The position numbers and the translations under genes were made by a program. A stretch of 64,000 nucleotides of DNA from Tannerellaceae bacterium (lineage in GTDB: Bacteria; Bacteroidota; Bacteroidia; Bacteroidales; Tannerellaceae): positions 36,787 to 100,786 of the forward strand of contig JAIRPK010000065.1 of NCBI GenBank assembly GCA_031257015.1, read 5' to 3'. The notes under the pieces were generated by a model. That model searched no databases. It saw only the letters and a list, made by a program, of their open reading frames with translations, and was not told where the DNA came from. Shown here one piece after another: positions 25,761 to 35,197 of the stretch (the first letter of the stretch is position 1; every line of letters starts with the position of its first letter).

Positions 25761-26023
25761 ACGGAAATACTATTACCCACGCAACCACATCAACCTCTAT
25801 GCCCCACAACTATTTATTAATGGAATATCCCACAACCACATCCTCCGCATTGACATCGACTTTAACCCGACAGTAGAGAAAACCGTCTTCCTACGGTTTT
25901 TTCGCAGGATAAAATTCATGGATAATTGAATTTCATATCCTTAATATTGAAGCGAATTATCCATGCACGTCTCACATCTTTTTTAACATCTCCCTCAATA
26001 AGTTTCTTTCATGTTTTTAAGCT

Positions 26024-26060
26024 TCGAGAGTCTCATTTGATTCTCCAAGAGTGTCGCTTG
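26024..26060. repeat. Isolated family A repeat, about 1.5 units
   Basis: GATTCTCCAAGAGTGTC, preceded by CGAGAGTCTC, matches the 21-bp family A core. It abuts the end of the decayed propeller fragment at 26062 and lies about 820 bp from the full array at 26881. It may be a seed or a remnant. Confidence 0.6.
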
Positions 26061-26061
26061 A

Positions 26062-26353
26062 TCAAAGAGACAAAAGCGAAGAATAATTCATGACCGTATT
26101 GTCTTCGGGATTAATTCTGCATAATCCCTGCTCGGTTCCCACTCACAAAAATCCATCCGGCAAAAGGATACTGCAAGCATAATCGGAATTAAGTCCAGAC
26201 TGCTCCGTTATCTTCAGTACTTTCTTATCATTAATATTATACATCATTCCTTCCCCGTTTGTGTATGTCCAAATATTATTTTGATTTTCCCCCGATCCAG
26301 ATGTCCCCGTCCCTGTCCTTGAAAATGTCAGTCGCAACCGGATAAGCGTTTTT
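26062..26353 (-). pseudogene. Remnant of a two-component regulator propeller (Reg_prop) protein
   Basis: The minus strand encodes pieces of beta-propeller repeats of the type found in the periplasmic sensor of hybrid two-component systems. In one frame it reads AYPVATDIFKDRDGDIWIGG. The frame then shifts in the A-rich run near 26,275-26,295 and continues as NNIWTYTNGEGMMYNINDKK and GLNSDYACSILLPDGFL. There a TGA (26145-26143) stands where the family has Trp (TGG), followed by VGTEQGLCRINPEDNTVM. One frameshift, one nonsense codon and missing ends show it is dead. No kinase, receiver or AraC domain sequence is nearby. A full-length relative probably exists elsewhere in the genome. Confidence 0.7.
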
Positions 26354-26365
26354 TTAATAACACTT

Positions 26366-26880
26366 TACTTATCCTTGCTCAAAGGGACGATTAATGAACT
26401 TGCATTGACTGATAAATAATAAAAATAAAAGATGAAATAAACAAATCTCATAGTTCAATATAACAACTGAGAATATTATATGACAGATTAAGATATTCAG
26501 GATTATTACGAATAAAATATAGAAACACACGCAGATTATTTACACTTATATTTAATCTGATTATTGCCTTTTATAACCTGAATTTAGATTGGAAATGATT
26601 TTCTCAAGAATGGTATTATCAGAAAAAGTCATCTCTTTAATGTCTGCAATTTATGGCCATGATACAATAATATACAATGAATAACCTTTTTTCAAAACGG
26701 GAGATAGAATTTAATGCTTGGAGCTATGATTTTTATAAACACAATGAACTTCGCAGGAATAAATGAATGATACCGGGTTGATGAGCACGGGCCATCCAAT
26801 CGTAGCGTAGTGGAAGCTCAGAATGTAGAGCTTTGAATGATTAGGTTAGAGGCAGTTTCCTTTAATAGATAACGTCGCGT
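26366..26880. other. AT-rich intergenic stretch, nothing firm
   Basis: No recognisable gene. One 29-codon ORF (26677-26766, MNNLFSKREIEFNAWSYDFY) has plausible composition but no promoter or family. The stretch connects the propeller remnant to the 21-bp array and may itself be decayed coding sequence. 25,761-26,020 likewise shows no gene. Confidence 0.35.
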
Positions 26881-27170
26881 GACTCTCCGAGAATCAACGG
26901 AGACTCTCAGAGAATCAAACGTGACTCTCGGAGAGTCTATGATCGACTCTCGGAGAATCTCGCGTGACACTCGGAGAATCAACGTTGATTCTCGGAGAAT
27001 CACGCGAGACTCTCGGAGAATCAAGTGTTGACTCTCGGAGAATCAAACGTGACACTCGGAGAATCAACGGAGACTCTCGGAGAATCAACGTTGACACTCG
27101 GAGAGTCACGCGAGACTCTCGGAGAATCACGCGAGACTCTCGGAGAATCAACGTTGACACTCGGAGAGTC
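26881..27170. repeat. 21-bp palindromic repeat array, family A, 14 units
   Basis: Fourteen units repeat every 21 bp with two net extra bases. The cores include GACTCTCCGAGAATC, GATTCTCGGAGAATC (perfect 7-1-7 palindrome) and GACACTCGGAGAGTC, separated by six-base spacers such as AACGGA, ACGCGA and AACGTT. The later part contains a duplicated four-unit block. The array lies upstream of purH and downstream of the BspA-like gene; 27,171-27,650 after it is featureless to my eye. Confidence 0.93.
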
Positions 27171-27653
27171 ACGCGAGACGCAGGGAATATGCGTTGCCGC
27201 CCTGAATAAGTCGCATGAAAATTTTGTCGAAAGACTTTCGATAATAATCAATCCTTTCGCCCCTCTCCGTATTGCGGAAAAGCAAGCTTAATTGCAAGTG
27301 AGGATCTTGAGAGAATAAGCATTTACGAATAGAAGATGACGCGGACAAAGACGGAAACGATTCGCATTGCTCCAATTATAGCCATCGGCACGTTGAACAG
27401 TCATCGCGTAAAGATTCTCCTCCAATAATTTACATGCTGAAGGACATGCCAAACCGCACGGGACAAACCTGCGGATATTACATACTCACTTAAGCTTCGG
27501 GATATTGACATATTCAGAGATGAAAAAGAGAAGAGGAAAAGAAGTTTTTTACATGTCGCTAACTTTTTAAGTACATAATTTTTATAATTTAAAATCCTTA
27601 AAATGAGAAGCTCGATTATTTTCATGTTTTCTTCTTTATTAAAAAGAATTGAT

Positions 27654-27661
27654 TATTTTTG
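27654..27661 (+). promoter_or_regulatory. Probable -7 element for purH and the mre operon
   Basis: TATTTTTG matches TAnnTTTG, 35 bp before the purH ATG. A clear -33 TTTG is not visible at 19-21 bp upstream. Confidence 0.5.
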
Positions 27662-27695
27662 TCCTGCAAAACAATAATTTAAGTATAAAAAAATC

Positions 27696-29219
27696 ATGTC
27701 TGGTTTGAAGCGCATAAAAAAAGCTTTGGTTTCGGTATATTGTAAAGACGGTTTAGAAGCAGTTGCAAGAAACCTTTATAAGAACGGGGTATCTTTCATT
27801 TCAACAGGAGGGACAAAGGCGTTCATTGAGTCATTGGGTATTCCATGTAAGGATGTGGAAAACATAACGGGTTATCCGAGCATCCTTGGCGGTCGCGTAA
27901 AAACATTGCATCCTAAAGTTTTTGGAGGAATACTTTCCCGTCGAGAAAATGCTGAGGACGCCGCGCAATTGTCCGAGTTCGGAATCGAAGAAATAGACCT
28001 TGTCATCGTTGACCTTTACCCCTTTGCTGAAACATTAGCATCCGGCGCAAGCGAAGAAGACATAATTGAAAAGATAGACATAGGCGGCATTGCACTCATC
28101 CGGGCTGCTGCGAAAAACTACCGTGACGTTCTAGTGGTAGCGTCTGACGCACAATATTCACCGTTGCTCCACATCTTGGAAAAGAAAGGTGCGGAGACAA
28201 CGCTTGAGGACCGCCACTGGTTTGCCAAGGAAGCCTTCGCTGTATCATCAGGGTACGACTCGTCGATATTCGCGTATTTTGATAAAGGCGAAACCTCCGC
28301 CCTGCGTATATCGGTTGACAACGCAATGACGCTCCGTTACGGCGAGAATCCTCATCAAAGCGCACGTTATTTCGGGGCTTTCGAGAAGATGTTTGACCGT
28401 CTCCACGGCAAGGACATATCCTACAACAACCTGCTGGATATAGATTCTGCAACAAGCCTGATAGACGAATTTGAAGAGACGACCTTCGCTATCCTAAAGC
28501 ACAACAACGCTTGCGGGATAGCGAGCCGCGCCACAGTTGCAGAGGCTTGGAAGGCAGCCTTAGCGGGAGATCCCGTTTCAGCCTTTGGCGGCATCCTTGT
28601 TACCAACGCTGCCATAGACCGTGAAGCTGCGGAGGAGATAAACAAAATATTCTTTGAAGTCATCATTGCTCCCGATTATGACGCGGACGCCTTGGACGTC
28701 CTAATGCAGAAGAAAAATCGCATAATATTGATCCGCAAAAAGACCATCTCCCCCACGTTACAATACCGCTCACTCCTAAACGGCGTACTGGTACAAGACA
28801 GAGACCTAAGCACAGAGAATGTCACCGAAATGCACGTCGTCACCGAGGCTGTTCCCGACGCTCGTGAGATGGACGATCTAGTCTTCGCAAACAAAGTAGT
28901 CAAGCACAGCAAGTCAAACGCAATCACGCTTGTAAAAGGAAAGCAGCTTTACGCAAGCGGCATAGGTCAAACATCTCGCGTAGATGCCCTGAAACAAGCA
29001 ATAGAGAAGGCCAGCGTGTTTGGGTTCGATCTGAATGGAGCTGTGATGGCCTCTGATGCCTTTTTTCCCTTTCCTGACTGCGTTGAAATGGCTGACAAGG
29101 CAGGTATTAAAGCGATTGTTCAGCCCGGAGGCTCAGTAAACGACCAGCTTTCGATAGATTATTGTAACAAGCATACCATAACAATGGTAAAGACAGGAGT
29201 TCGCCATTTTAGACATTAA
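27696..29219 (+). CDS. purH: Bifunctional AICAR transformylase / IMP cyclohydrolase
   Basis: Catalyses the last two steps of de novo purine synthesis. It has 507 residues, full length. The N-terminal cyclohydrolase (MGS-like) domain has SVYCKDGLEAVARNLYKNG, ISTGGTKAFIESLG, GGRVKTLHPKVFGGIL and IDIGGIALIRAAAKN. The C-terminal transformylase domain (from about 195) has LRYGENPHQSARYF, the catalytic KHNNACGIA, AFGGILVTNAAID, VKHSKSNAI and FFPFPDCVEMADKAGIKAIVQPGGS. The gene stands 26 bp before mreB with no terminator between, so it probably leads the elongasome operon, an arrangement known in Bacteroidota. Confidence 0.97.
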   Translation: MSGLKRIKKALVSVYCKDGLEAVARNLYKNGVSFISTGGTKAFIESLGIPCKDVENITGYPSILGGRVKTLHPKVFGGILSRRENAEDAAQLSEFGIEEIDLVIVDLYPFAETLASGASEEDIIEKIDIGGIALIRAAAKNYRDVLVVASDAQYSPLLHILEKKGAETTLEDRHWFAKEAFAVSSGYDSSIFAYFDKGETSALRISVDNAMTLRYGENPHQSARYFGAFEKMFDRLHGKDISYNNLLDIDSATSLIDEFEETTFAILKHNNACGIASRATVAEAWKAALAGDPVSAFGGILVTNAAIDREAAEEINKIFFEVIIAPDYDADALDVLMQKKNRIILIRKKTISPTLQYRSLLNGVLVQDRDLSTENVTEMHVVTEAVPDAREMDDLVFANKVVKHSKSNAITLVKGKQLYASGIGQTSRVDALKQAIEKASVFGFDLNGAVMASDAFFPFPDCVEMADKAGIKAIVQPGGSVNDQLSIDYCNKHTITMVKTGVRHFRH

Positions 29220-29245
29220 CAACGTATTCAAAAAAAAACTTTTAC

Positions 29246-30262
29246 ATGGGAATATTATCTTTAACGCAAGAGATCGCTATGGATTTGGGTACTGCCAATA
29301 CCATTATCATCTGCAACGGGAAAATTGTAGTAGATCAACCTTCAGTCGTAGCTTTGGACAGAACGGACAAAGTAATAGCCGTAGGGGAGAAAGCCAGACA
29401 GATGCACGGCAAGACACATGAGAAAATTCGCACCATTCGGCCATTGAGGGACGGCGTGATAGCCGACTTTTTCGCTGCTGAGCAAATGATACGCGGCATG
29501 ATAAAAATGATCGATTCAAAGAATCGCTGGTTCTCCCCTTCCCTTCGGATAGTGGTCTGCATCCCCTCCGGCAGCACTGAAGTAGAGTTAAGAGCCGTCC
29601 GCGATTCAGCCGAACATGCTGGCGGTCGTGACGTATATATGATATACGAGCCTATGGCTGCTGCCATAGGTATCGGCATTGATGTCGAAGCTCCGGAAGG
29701 AAACATGGTTGTGGACATTGGCGGAGGCACCACGGAAATAGCCGTTATCTCCCTTGGCGGTATAGTATCAAACAAGTCAATACGCATAGCCGGCGACGAT
29801 CTGACAGCCGACATCATGGAATATATGCGCCGTCAGCATAACGTAAAGGTAGGCGAGCGGACGGCGGAAGAAATAAAAATAAACGTAGGTTCTGCCCTGA
29901 CTTTCCTGGATAATCCTCCTGAGGATTATATCGTTCGCGGCCCGAATCAGATGACTGCCCTCCCAATGGAAGTTTCGATTTCCTATCAGGAAATCGCCCA
30001 TTGTTTGGAAAAGTCTCTTTCAAAGATGGAAGCCGCTATTTTAAGCGCATTGGAGCAAACTCCGCCTGAATTATACGCCGACATTGTTCGTAACGGGATA
30101 TATCTGGCTGGTGGCGGCGCCCTAATGAGAGGATTGGATAAGCGGCTCACTGAGAAAATCAACATTCAGTTTCATGTTGCGGAGGATCCTCTTCATGCTG
30201 TGGCAAAAGGAACCGGGATCGCATTAAAGAATATCGATCGTTTTAACTTCCTGATACGGTAA
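29246..30262 (+). CDS. mreB: Rod-shape determining protein MreB (bacterial actin)
   Basis: The cytoskeletal actin homologue that orients lateral wall synthesis. Its 338 residues show the actin-fold phosphate loops: AMDLGTANTIIICNGKIV (phosphate 1), VVDIGGGTTEIAVISLGGI (phosphate 2) and GIYLAGGGALMRGLDKRL (adenosine loop), with EPMAAAIGIGIDVEAPEGN between. The predicted amphipathic N-terminal segment is short. It is the first of five consecutive cell-elongation genes, spaced by 18 bp or overlapping. Confidence 0.97.
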   Translation: MGILSLTQEIAMDLGTANTIIICNGKIVVDQPSVVALDRTDKVIAVGEKARQMHGKTHEKIRTIRPLRDGVIADFFAAEQMIRGMIKMIDSKNRWFSPSLRIVVCIPSGSTEVELRAVRDSAEHAGGRDVYMIYEPMAAAIGIGIDVEAPEGNMVVDIGGGTTEIAVISLGGIVSNKSIRIAGDDLTADIMEYMRRQHNVKVGERTAEEIKINVGSALTFLDNPPEDYIVRGPNQMTALPMEVSISYQEIAHCLEKSLSKMEAAILSALEQTPPELYADIVRNGIYLAGGGALMRGLDKRLTEKINIQFHVAEDPLHAVAKGTGIALKNIDRFNFLIR

Positions 30263-30280
30263 TCCGCCGTCTGCCAAATT

Positions 30281-31135
30281 ATGCGTAAACTTCTCGACTT
30301 CTTGATAAGCAAAGTACACTGGTTTTTATTTGCCTTGCTTGAAGCAATCGCATTTATGCTTGTTTATCGCAACAATGCCTATCAACAAAGCGTAATGTTC
30401 AGCACAGCCAATGTTATTTCAGCCAATGTAGTTTCCGTCGGAGGCATGATTGGTTCGTACCTGAATTTGCGCGAGAAAAACCGTGACCTTGTTGAGCGCA
30501 ACGGCCAATTGGAAATAGAGGTTCTAAAGCTGCAACGACAGTTGGAAATAATAATGGCCGACACCTTGACATTCCGCGCATACTCAAACAGCAGTACGAA
30601 GTCATTCCCTTACGACATAGAAATAGCAAAAGTGGTAAACAATAGCGTCTCCTATCTGTCTAATTACATTACGATAGATAAAGGACGCCTAGATAATATT
30701 GAGCGTGATATGGGCGTAATATCCGAACATGGTGTCGTAGGTATCGTATCCACTGTCGCTGAACATTTCTCAGTTATAATTCCCATTCTTAACCCCAAAT
30801 TCAGATTAAGTTGCAAAGTGTTAGGAAGCGGATACTTTGGCTCCATGAGTTGGGACGGGAAAAACACACAGTACGCGAAGCTGGACGAACTGCCTCGGCA
30901 TGTAGATTTCAAGGTAGGTGATACAATCGTAACTAGCGCCTACTCCGCAATTTTCCCCGAAGGCATAATGATGGGCGTAGTTTCATCCTTCGAGAAGCAA
31001 CACGACGACAATTTCTACTCTCTCAAAGTAAAACTCTCAACTGACTTCACTAACCTGAACATGGTGATGGTAATCAAGAACAACCACAAGAATGAGCAGC
31101 AAAGTGTAGAAAAAGATTCTAAAGGCAATGATTAA
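30281..31135 (+). CDS. mreC: Rod-shape determining protein MreC
   Basis: A bitopic inner-membrane protein of 284 residues that bridges MreB/MreD to PBP2. One transmembrane helix is at about residues 10-30 (VHWFLFALLEAIAFMLVY). A coiled coil runs at about 60-100 (NLREKNRDLVERNGQLEIEV). It is followed by two beta-barrel subdomains with DKGRLDNIERDMGVISEHGVVG, LSCKVLGSGYFGSMSWDG and GDTIVTSAYSAIFPEGIMMG, the typical MreC core. The last 8 bp overlap mreD. Confidence 0.93.
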   Translation: MRKLLDFLISKVHWFLFALLEAIAFMLVYRNNAYQQSVMFSTANVISANVVSVGGMIGSYLNLREKNRDLVERNGQLEIEVLKLQRQLEIIMADTLTFRAYSNSSTKSFPYDIEIAKVVNNSVSYLSNYITIDKGRLDNIERDMGVISEHGVVGIVSTVAEHFSVIIPILNPKFRLSCKVLGSGYFGSMSWDGKNTQYAKLDELPRHVDFKVGDTIVTSAYSAIFPEGIMMGVVSSFEKQHDDNFYSLKVKLSTDFTNLNMVMVIKNNHKNEQQSVEKDSKGND

Positions 31136-31643
31136 TATCATACGTGGCACACTGTATTTTGTCACTCTGTGCTTAATTCAAGTTCTTGTTCTGAACAATA
31201 TCCACTTTCTGCGTCTGGCGACTCCACTTTTGTATGTATATTTCATCATTAAGCTGCCAGTAGGATATTCGCCCGTACAAACGCTATTTTTATCCTTCCT
31301 AATGGGAATTATGATCGATATTCTGTCTAACACGCCGGGAATGCACGTTGCAGCATGTACTCTAGTAGGATTTATTCGCCCCAAAATGATACGTCTTTTC
31401 AAGCGAGAGAATTTGCCGGATAACATAGCCCCATCCTTTAGTTCTTTCAGTTACGGCAGTTTCGTGCGTTTTGCAATAACGCTCGTAGCCATACACCATC
31501 TTTCACTATTCCTAATCGAATCACTTGCACTTTTTGACATTTTATATTTTTCCATCCGGTTCATAGCCGGAGTGCTAACAACAATAATTCTTATTATTAT
31601 AGTAGAAACCTTTCATAAAACTCCCAAACGAGGTGGCGACTAA
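31128..31643 (+). CDS. mreD: Rod-shape determining protein MreD
   Basis: A polytopic membrane component of the elongasome, 171 residues, with five or six hydrophobic segments (for example LYFVTLCLIQVLVLNNIHFL, TLFLSFLMGIMIDILSNTPG and FIAGVLTTIILIIIVETFH). The segment MGIMIDILSNTPGMHVAACTLVGFIRP matches the conserved MreD region. It overlaps mreC by 8 bp at its start and mrdA by 11 bp at its end, indicating translational coupling. Confidence 0.92.
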   Translation: MINIIRGTLYFVTLCLIQVLVLNNIHFLRLATPLLYVYFIIKLPVGYSPVQTLFLSFLMGIMIDILSNTPGMHVAACTLVGFIRPKMIRLFKRENLPDNIAPSFSSFSYGSFVRFAITLVAIHHLSLFLIESLALFDILYFSIRFIAGVLTTIILIIIVETFHKTPKRGGD

Positions 31644-33489
31644 TGTCAAATACGACCTGGAAAGAAGACGCTACATCCTTTCAGGCACTGTTCTCATCGT
31701 TTCTTTTATATTCATAACCCGACTTTTTTATCTACAAGTAATCGACAACGAGTACAAAATGTGGGCGGACAGCAATGCGTTCCTAAAGAAAACATTATAC
31801 CCTTCTCGAGGAATGATTTACGACCGAAACGGAAAACTGCTTGTTTTCAACCAGCCTGCCTACGACGTTATGCTAATAATGAGCGAAACAAAACCTTTCG
31901 ACACTCTGGATTTTTGCAGCTCTGTAAGAATAACAAAAGTGCAGTTTGACAAACAAATTGCCGAGATAAAGGATAAACGCCAAAATCCGGGTTATTCTGC
32001 ATACGTCCCCCAAGTATTCATGAAACAACTTTCCGCTCAGGACTATGGTGCATTACAGGAAAAACTATACAAATTCCCAGGTTTCTATATCCAAAACCGC
32101 ACAATACGTGAATATTCCTACCCTAATGCAGCTCTTCTACTTGGGAACATTGGTGAAGTCAGCAAACAGGATATTGCTGGGGACAACTACTATGTCCAAG
32201 GAGAATATTCCGGTCGTTCAGGCGTAGAGCGCTCTTATGAATCAACCCTCCGCGGAGAAAAAGGCGTTGAAATCCTGCTTCGCGACGCCCGCGGGCGAAT
32301 ACAGGGGAAATACGAAAACGGGAATTACGACCAGCCGCCCGTCTCCGGTAAAAACATCAAACTCTCTCTAAATATAGACTTGCAGATTTTAGGAGAGGAA
32401 CTTATGAGCAATAAAGTCGGCAGTATCGTAATGCTCGAACCAGCAACAGGCGAAATCCTCTGCATGGTCTCCGCTCCGTCTTTTGATCCAGGAATATTGG
32501 TAGGCCGTCAGCGAGGACGCAACCATGCCGCATTGGAAGCTGACCCACTCAAACCACTTTTCGATCGCTCCCTTATGGGAACATACCCTCCCGGATCAAC
32601 CTTTAAACCGGCCATGGGACTTATATACCTTCAAGAAGGAGTAATAACGACCGAAACACATTACTCCTGCATCGGCGGCTACCCTCTTCTGGGAGCAAAA
32701 CCTAAATGTCACGGCCATCCCTCGCCCCTCAGCATCATTCCCGCCATTGCCACATCCTGCAATGCTTTTTTCTGCTGGGGCCTGCATGATATGATTGACA
32801 ACCGTCGGCGATATAGTTCCGCACAAGAAGGACTCGACGTATGGCGCGAACATCTAAGAGGAATGGGATATGGTCGGCGACTGGGGATTGACCTTCCCGG
32901 CGAAAAGTCAGGACAAATTCCCAACAGCAAAATGTACAACCGCTTATATAAAAACCGCTGGGTTTCAAGTACCATCATCTCCGTAGCAATAGGCCAAGGC
33001 GAAGTTCTGGCGACACCCATACAAATGTGCAACCTGGCCTCCACCATCGCTAACCGTGGCTATTTCTACACTCCTCATATCGTACGCGAAATAGAAGGAA
33101 GCACATTAGATTCCATTTATATGGAAAAGAACTACACCTCAATTGACAAACAGCATTACGACATCCTCGCCCAAGGAATGAGAGCTGCCGTCACCGGAGG
33201 TACCTGTCGTGGCATAGCGCTCCCCAATATCGAAATATGTGGAAAAACCGGCACCGCCCAAACTCCTTTCGGAAAAGACAATTCAATTTTCATCGGCTTC
33301 GCACCATATAATAACCCCAAAGTAGCAATTGCCATCCTCGTTGAACATGGCGGATTCGGCGCATCAGTAGCCGTCCCTATTGCCAAACTCATGCTCGACA
33401 AATACTTCAACGGCGAAATATCCCCCGAAAACAAATACCTTGAAAACGATTTTAAGAATCGAGTAATACTTCCCAGAAATGCCATATAA
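31633..33489 (+). CDS. mrdA: Penicillin-binding protein 2 (elongation transpeptidase)
   Basis: A class B PBP of 618 residues that crosslinks lateral-wall peptidoglycan. The start is a GTG inside the end of mreD (MATNVKYDLERRRY); no in-frame ATG is suitably placed. A transmembrane anchor is at about residues 14-36. The pedestal domain has YPSRGMIYDRNGKLLVFN and LLGNIGEVS. The transpeptidase domain shows the three active-site motifs: STFK in YPPGSTFKPAMG, the SxN motif in ATSCNAFFCWG, and KTG in CGKTGTAQTPFG. It overlaps rodA by 11 bp. The PBP2-RodA pairing is the known glycosyltransferase-transpeptidase complex. Confidence 0.96.
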   Translation: MATNVKYDLERRRYILSGTVLIVSFIFITRLFYLQVIDNEYKMWADSNAFLKKTLYPSRGMIYDRNGKLLVFNQPAYDVMLIMSETKPFDTLDFCSSVRITKVQFDKQIAEIKDKRQNPGYSAYVPQVFMKQLSAQDYGALQEKLYKFPGFYIQNRTIREYSYPNAALLLGNIGEVSKQDIAGDNYYVQGEYSGRSGVERSYESTLRGEKGVEILLRDARGRIQGKYENGNYDQPPVSGKNIKLSLNIDLQILGEELMSNKVGSIVMLEPATGEILCMVSAPSFDPGILVGRQRGRNHAALEADPLKPLFDRSLMGTYPPGSTFKPAMGLIYLQEGVITTETHYSCIGGYPLLGAKPKCHGHPSPLSIIPAIATSCNAFFCWGLHDMIDNRRRYSSAQEGLDVWREHLRGMGYGRRLGIDLPGEKSGQIPNSKMYNRLYKNRWVSSTIISVAIGQGEVLATPIQMCNLASTIANRGYFYTPHIVREIEGSTLDSIYMEKNYTSIDKQHYDILAQGMRAAVTGGTCRGIALPNIEICGKTGTAQTPFGKDNSIFIGFAPYNNPKVAIAILVEHGGFGASVAVPIAKLMLDKYFNGEISPENKYLENDFKNRVILPRNAI

Positions 33490-34927
33490 AAAAAGTTCAA
33501 TCTGGAGCGCCCTCGACTGGTTCAGCATCCTACTCTACATTACCATGATCATCAGCGGATGGTTCAGCATTTGTGGCGCAAGCTACGAATTTGAAAACGT
33601 CGGATGGTTCAATCCCAGCGGCAGGCCTGGTTCTCAACTCATCTGGATTGCCCTTTCCTTCGTCCTGATTTTCATAATCCTGATGATGGACGGCAACTTC
33701 TTCAACGTGTTTGCATACGCTATATACGCCATAGTTGTATTCGTACTCATACTTACCATTTTCATTGCGCCTGACATCAAAGGCTCGCACTCCTGGCTTG
33801 TACTTGGCCCATATTTGCGCATACAGCCCGCTGAATTTGCCAAATTCGCAACAGCGCTAGCTCTGGCCAAATTCATGAGCGCCTACGGCTTCAGACTAAA
33901 AAGCCTTAAAAATTACGCCATCGCACTTTCACTTATATGCTTTCCCTTCATCTGCATCCTGCTACAAAAAGAGACCGGCTCAGCTCTCATATTCATGGCC
34001 TTTTTTCTTATGCTCTACCGCGAAGGGATGAGTGGATATGTTCTCCTCGCCGGCATCAATGCCATAACATTCTTTGTCATCAGCCTGAAATATTCTGAAA
34101 GCATCGTAGGAATCACCCCTCTGGGCGAAATGATAACACTCGGCCTCGTACAAATCATCACCGTCATCCTCGGCTGCATCGTCAAGCCCAATTCACTTCA
34201 GACAAAAATATTCATCGGCATTACCGTCGGCACATACACCCTGGCATACATCGCATCAGAGTTCATCCCCATCAATTTCATCTGGGTAACATCAGGATTG
34301 CTGATAGGAACAATCGGCGGCCTCATCTTCCTTGCCATAAAGAATTGGATATATAATTATTTGCTGGTCATCCTCTTTGCCGGCATCTCCGTCGGCTTCA
34401 TATATTCGGTCGATTACGTTTTCGATAAAATGTTGGAGCCACACCAACAAACACGCATAAAAGTATCCTTAGGCCTGGAAGACGATCCGCGCGGCGTCGG
34501 TTACAACGTTAATCAATCAAAAATAGCCATCGGCTCCGGCGGCTTTCTCGGCAAAGGCTTCCTGAACGGGACGCAAACCAAGCTGAAATACGTACCAGAA
34601 CAAGACACCGACTTCATCTTCTGCACCGTCGGAGAAGAAAAAGGCTTCATGGGATCCTCCATTGTAATTATCCTTTTTACTATTTTCATCATCCGCCTCT
34701 ACATACTTGCCGAAAAACAAAAAACAGTATTCGCACGGATATATGGATACTGTGTCGCCTCAATATTTTTCATACACGTACTGATTAATATCGGAATGGT
34801 GACAGGCATTACGCCCGTTATCGGCATTCCACTCCCGTTCTTCAGCTACGGAGGCTCATCACTTTGGGGCTTTACTCTGCTCCTGTTTATATTTCTTCGC
34901 CTGGACGCTACACGGAAAGAACGTTGA
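33479..34927 (+). CDS. rodA: Peptidoglycan glycosyltransferase RodA
   Basis: A SEDS-family membrane glycosyltransferase of 482 residues, somewhat longer than the E. coli protein because of an extra stretch of membrane helices in the middle (about residues 195-300), a common feature in Bacteroidota. The motifs SHSWLVLGPYLRIQPAEFAK, LLQKETGSALIFMAFFLML (containing the conserved catalytic Asp/Glu region), AIGSGGFLGKGFLNG, YVPEQDTDFIFCTVGEEKGF and IPLPFFSYGGSS are all present. It is the last gene of the operon; I see no strong intrinsic terminator after it. Confidence 0.95.
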   Translation: MPYKKSSIWSALDWFSILLYITMIISGWFSICGASYEFENVGWFNPSGRPGSQLIWIALSFVLIFIILMMDGNFFNVFAYAIYAIVVFVLILTIFIAPDIKGSHSWLVLGPYLRIQPAEFAKFATALALAKFMSAYGFRLKSLKNYAIALSLICFPFICILLQKETGSALIFMAFFLMLYREGMSGYVLLAGINAITFFVISLKYSESIVGITPLGEMITLGLVQIITVILGCIVKPNSLQTKIFIGITVGTYTLAYIASEFIPINFIWVTSGLLIGTIGGLIFLAIKNWIYNYLLVILFAGISVGFIYSVDYVFDKMLEPHQQTRIKVSLGLEDDPRGVGYNVNQSKIAIGSGGFLGKGFLNGTQTKLKYVPEQDTDFIFCTVGEEKGFMGSSIVIILFTIFIIRLYILAEKQKTVFARIYGYCVASIFFIHVLINIGMVTGITPVIGIPLPFFSYGGSSLWGFTLLLFIFLRLDATRKER

Positions 34928-35197
34928 CGCTTCAGAACCCTCAAAAAAACATCTATTCTTTCAATTGCATGATTTATTCACACAATTCAGGCAAAGGAAA
35001 TAAGAGCTAACTCCATCGCCCTTACAAAAAAAACAGCCTGCTATTATGAATCTGTCCATGAATAATATTGCTTGCAGAATCGAATATGTCCAGGCAAGGC
35101 TTATTGCCCCGTCAGGAATACCGGCTGATGCGAATTTTGTTGACTGCATCGGTCGTTTGTTCAACTAGCGACGTTTTGTCATTTTTTAATAGACTCT
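34928..35197. other. Region after rodA with one 40-codon ORF of unknown status
   Basis: An ORF at 35046-35168 on the plus strand reads MNLSMNNIACRIEYVQARLI and continues to a C-terminus FVDCIGRLFN. The composition is protein-like, but I recognise no family and no promoter. It may be a small gene or a decayed fragment. The rest of the segment has nothing supportable. The 23-bp array begins directly after it. Confidence 0.3.

Noticed and set aside
25726..25929. 67-codon plus-strand ORF after the BspA-like gene
   Set aside because: It begins inside the strong terminator hairpin and has no promoter of its own.
26818..27291. Several overlapping frames with TLGESRE-type heptads
   Set aside because: They exist on both strands and in several frames, and extra bases within the array shift the repeat between frames.
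27401..27625. 74-codon minus-strand ORF before purH
   Set aside because: No family, no TAnnTTTG upstream, strongly biased hydrophobic/basic composition of AT-rich noncoding DNA.
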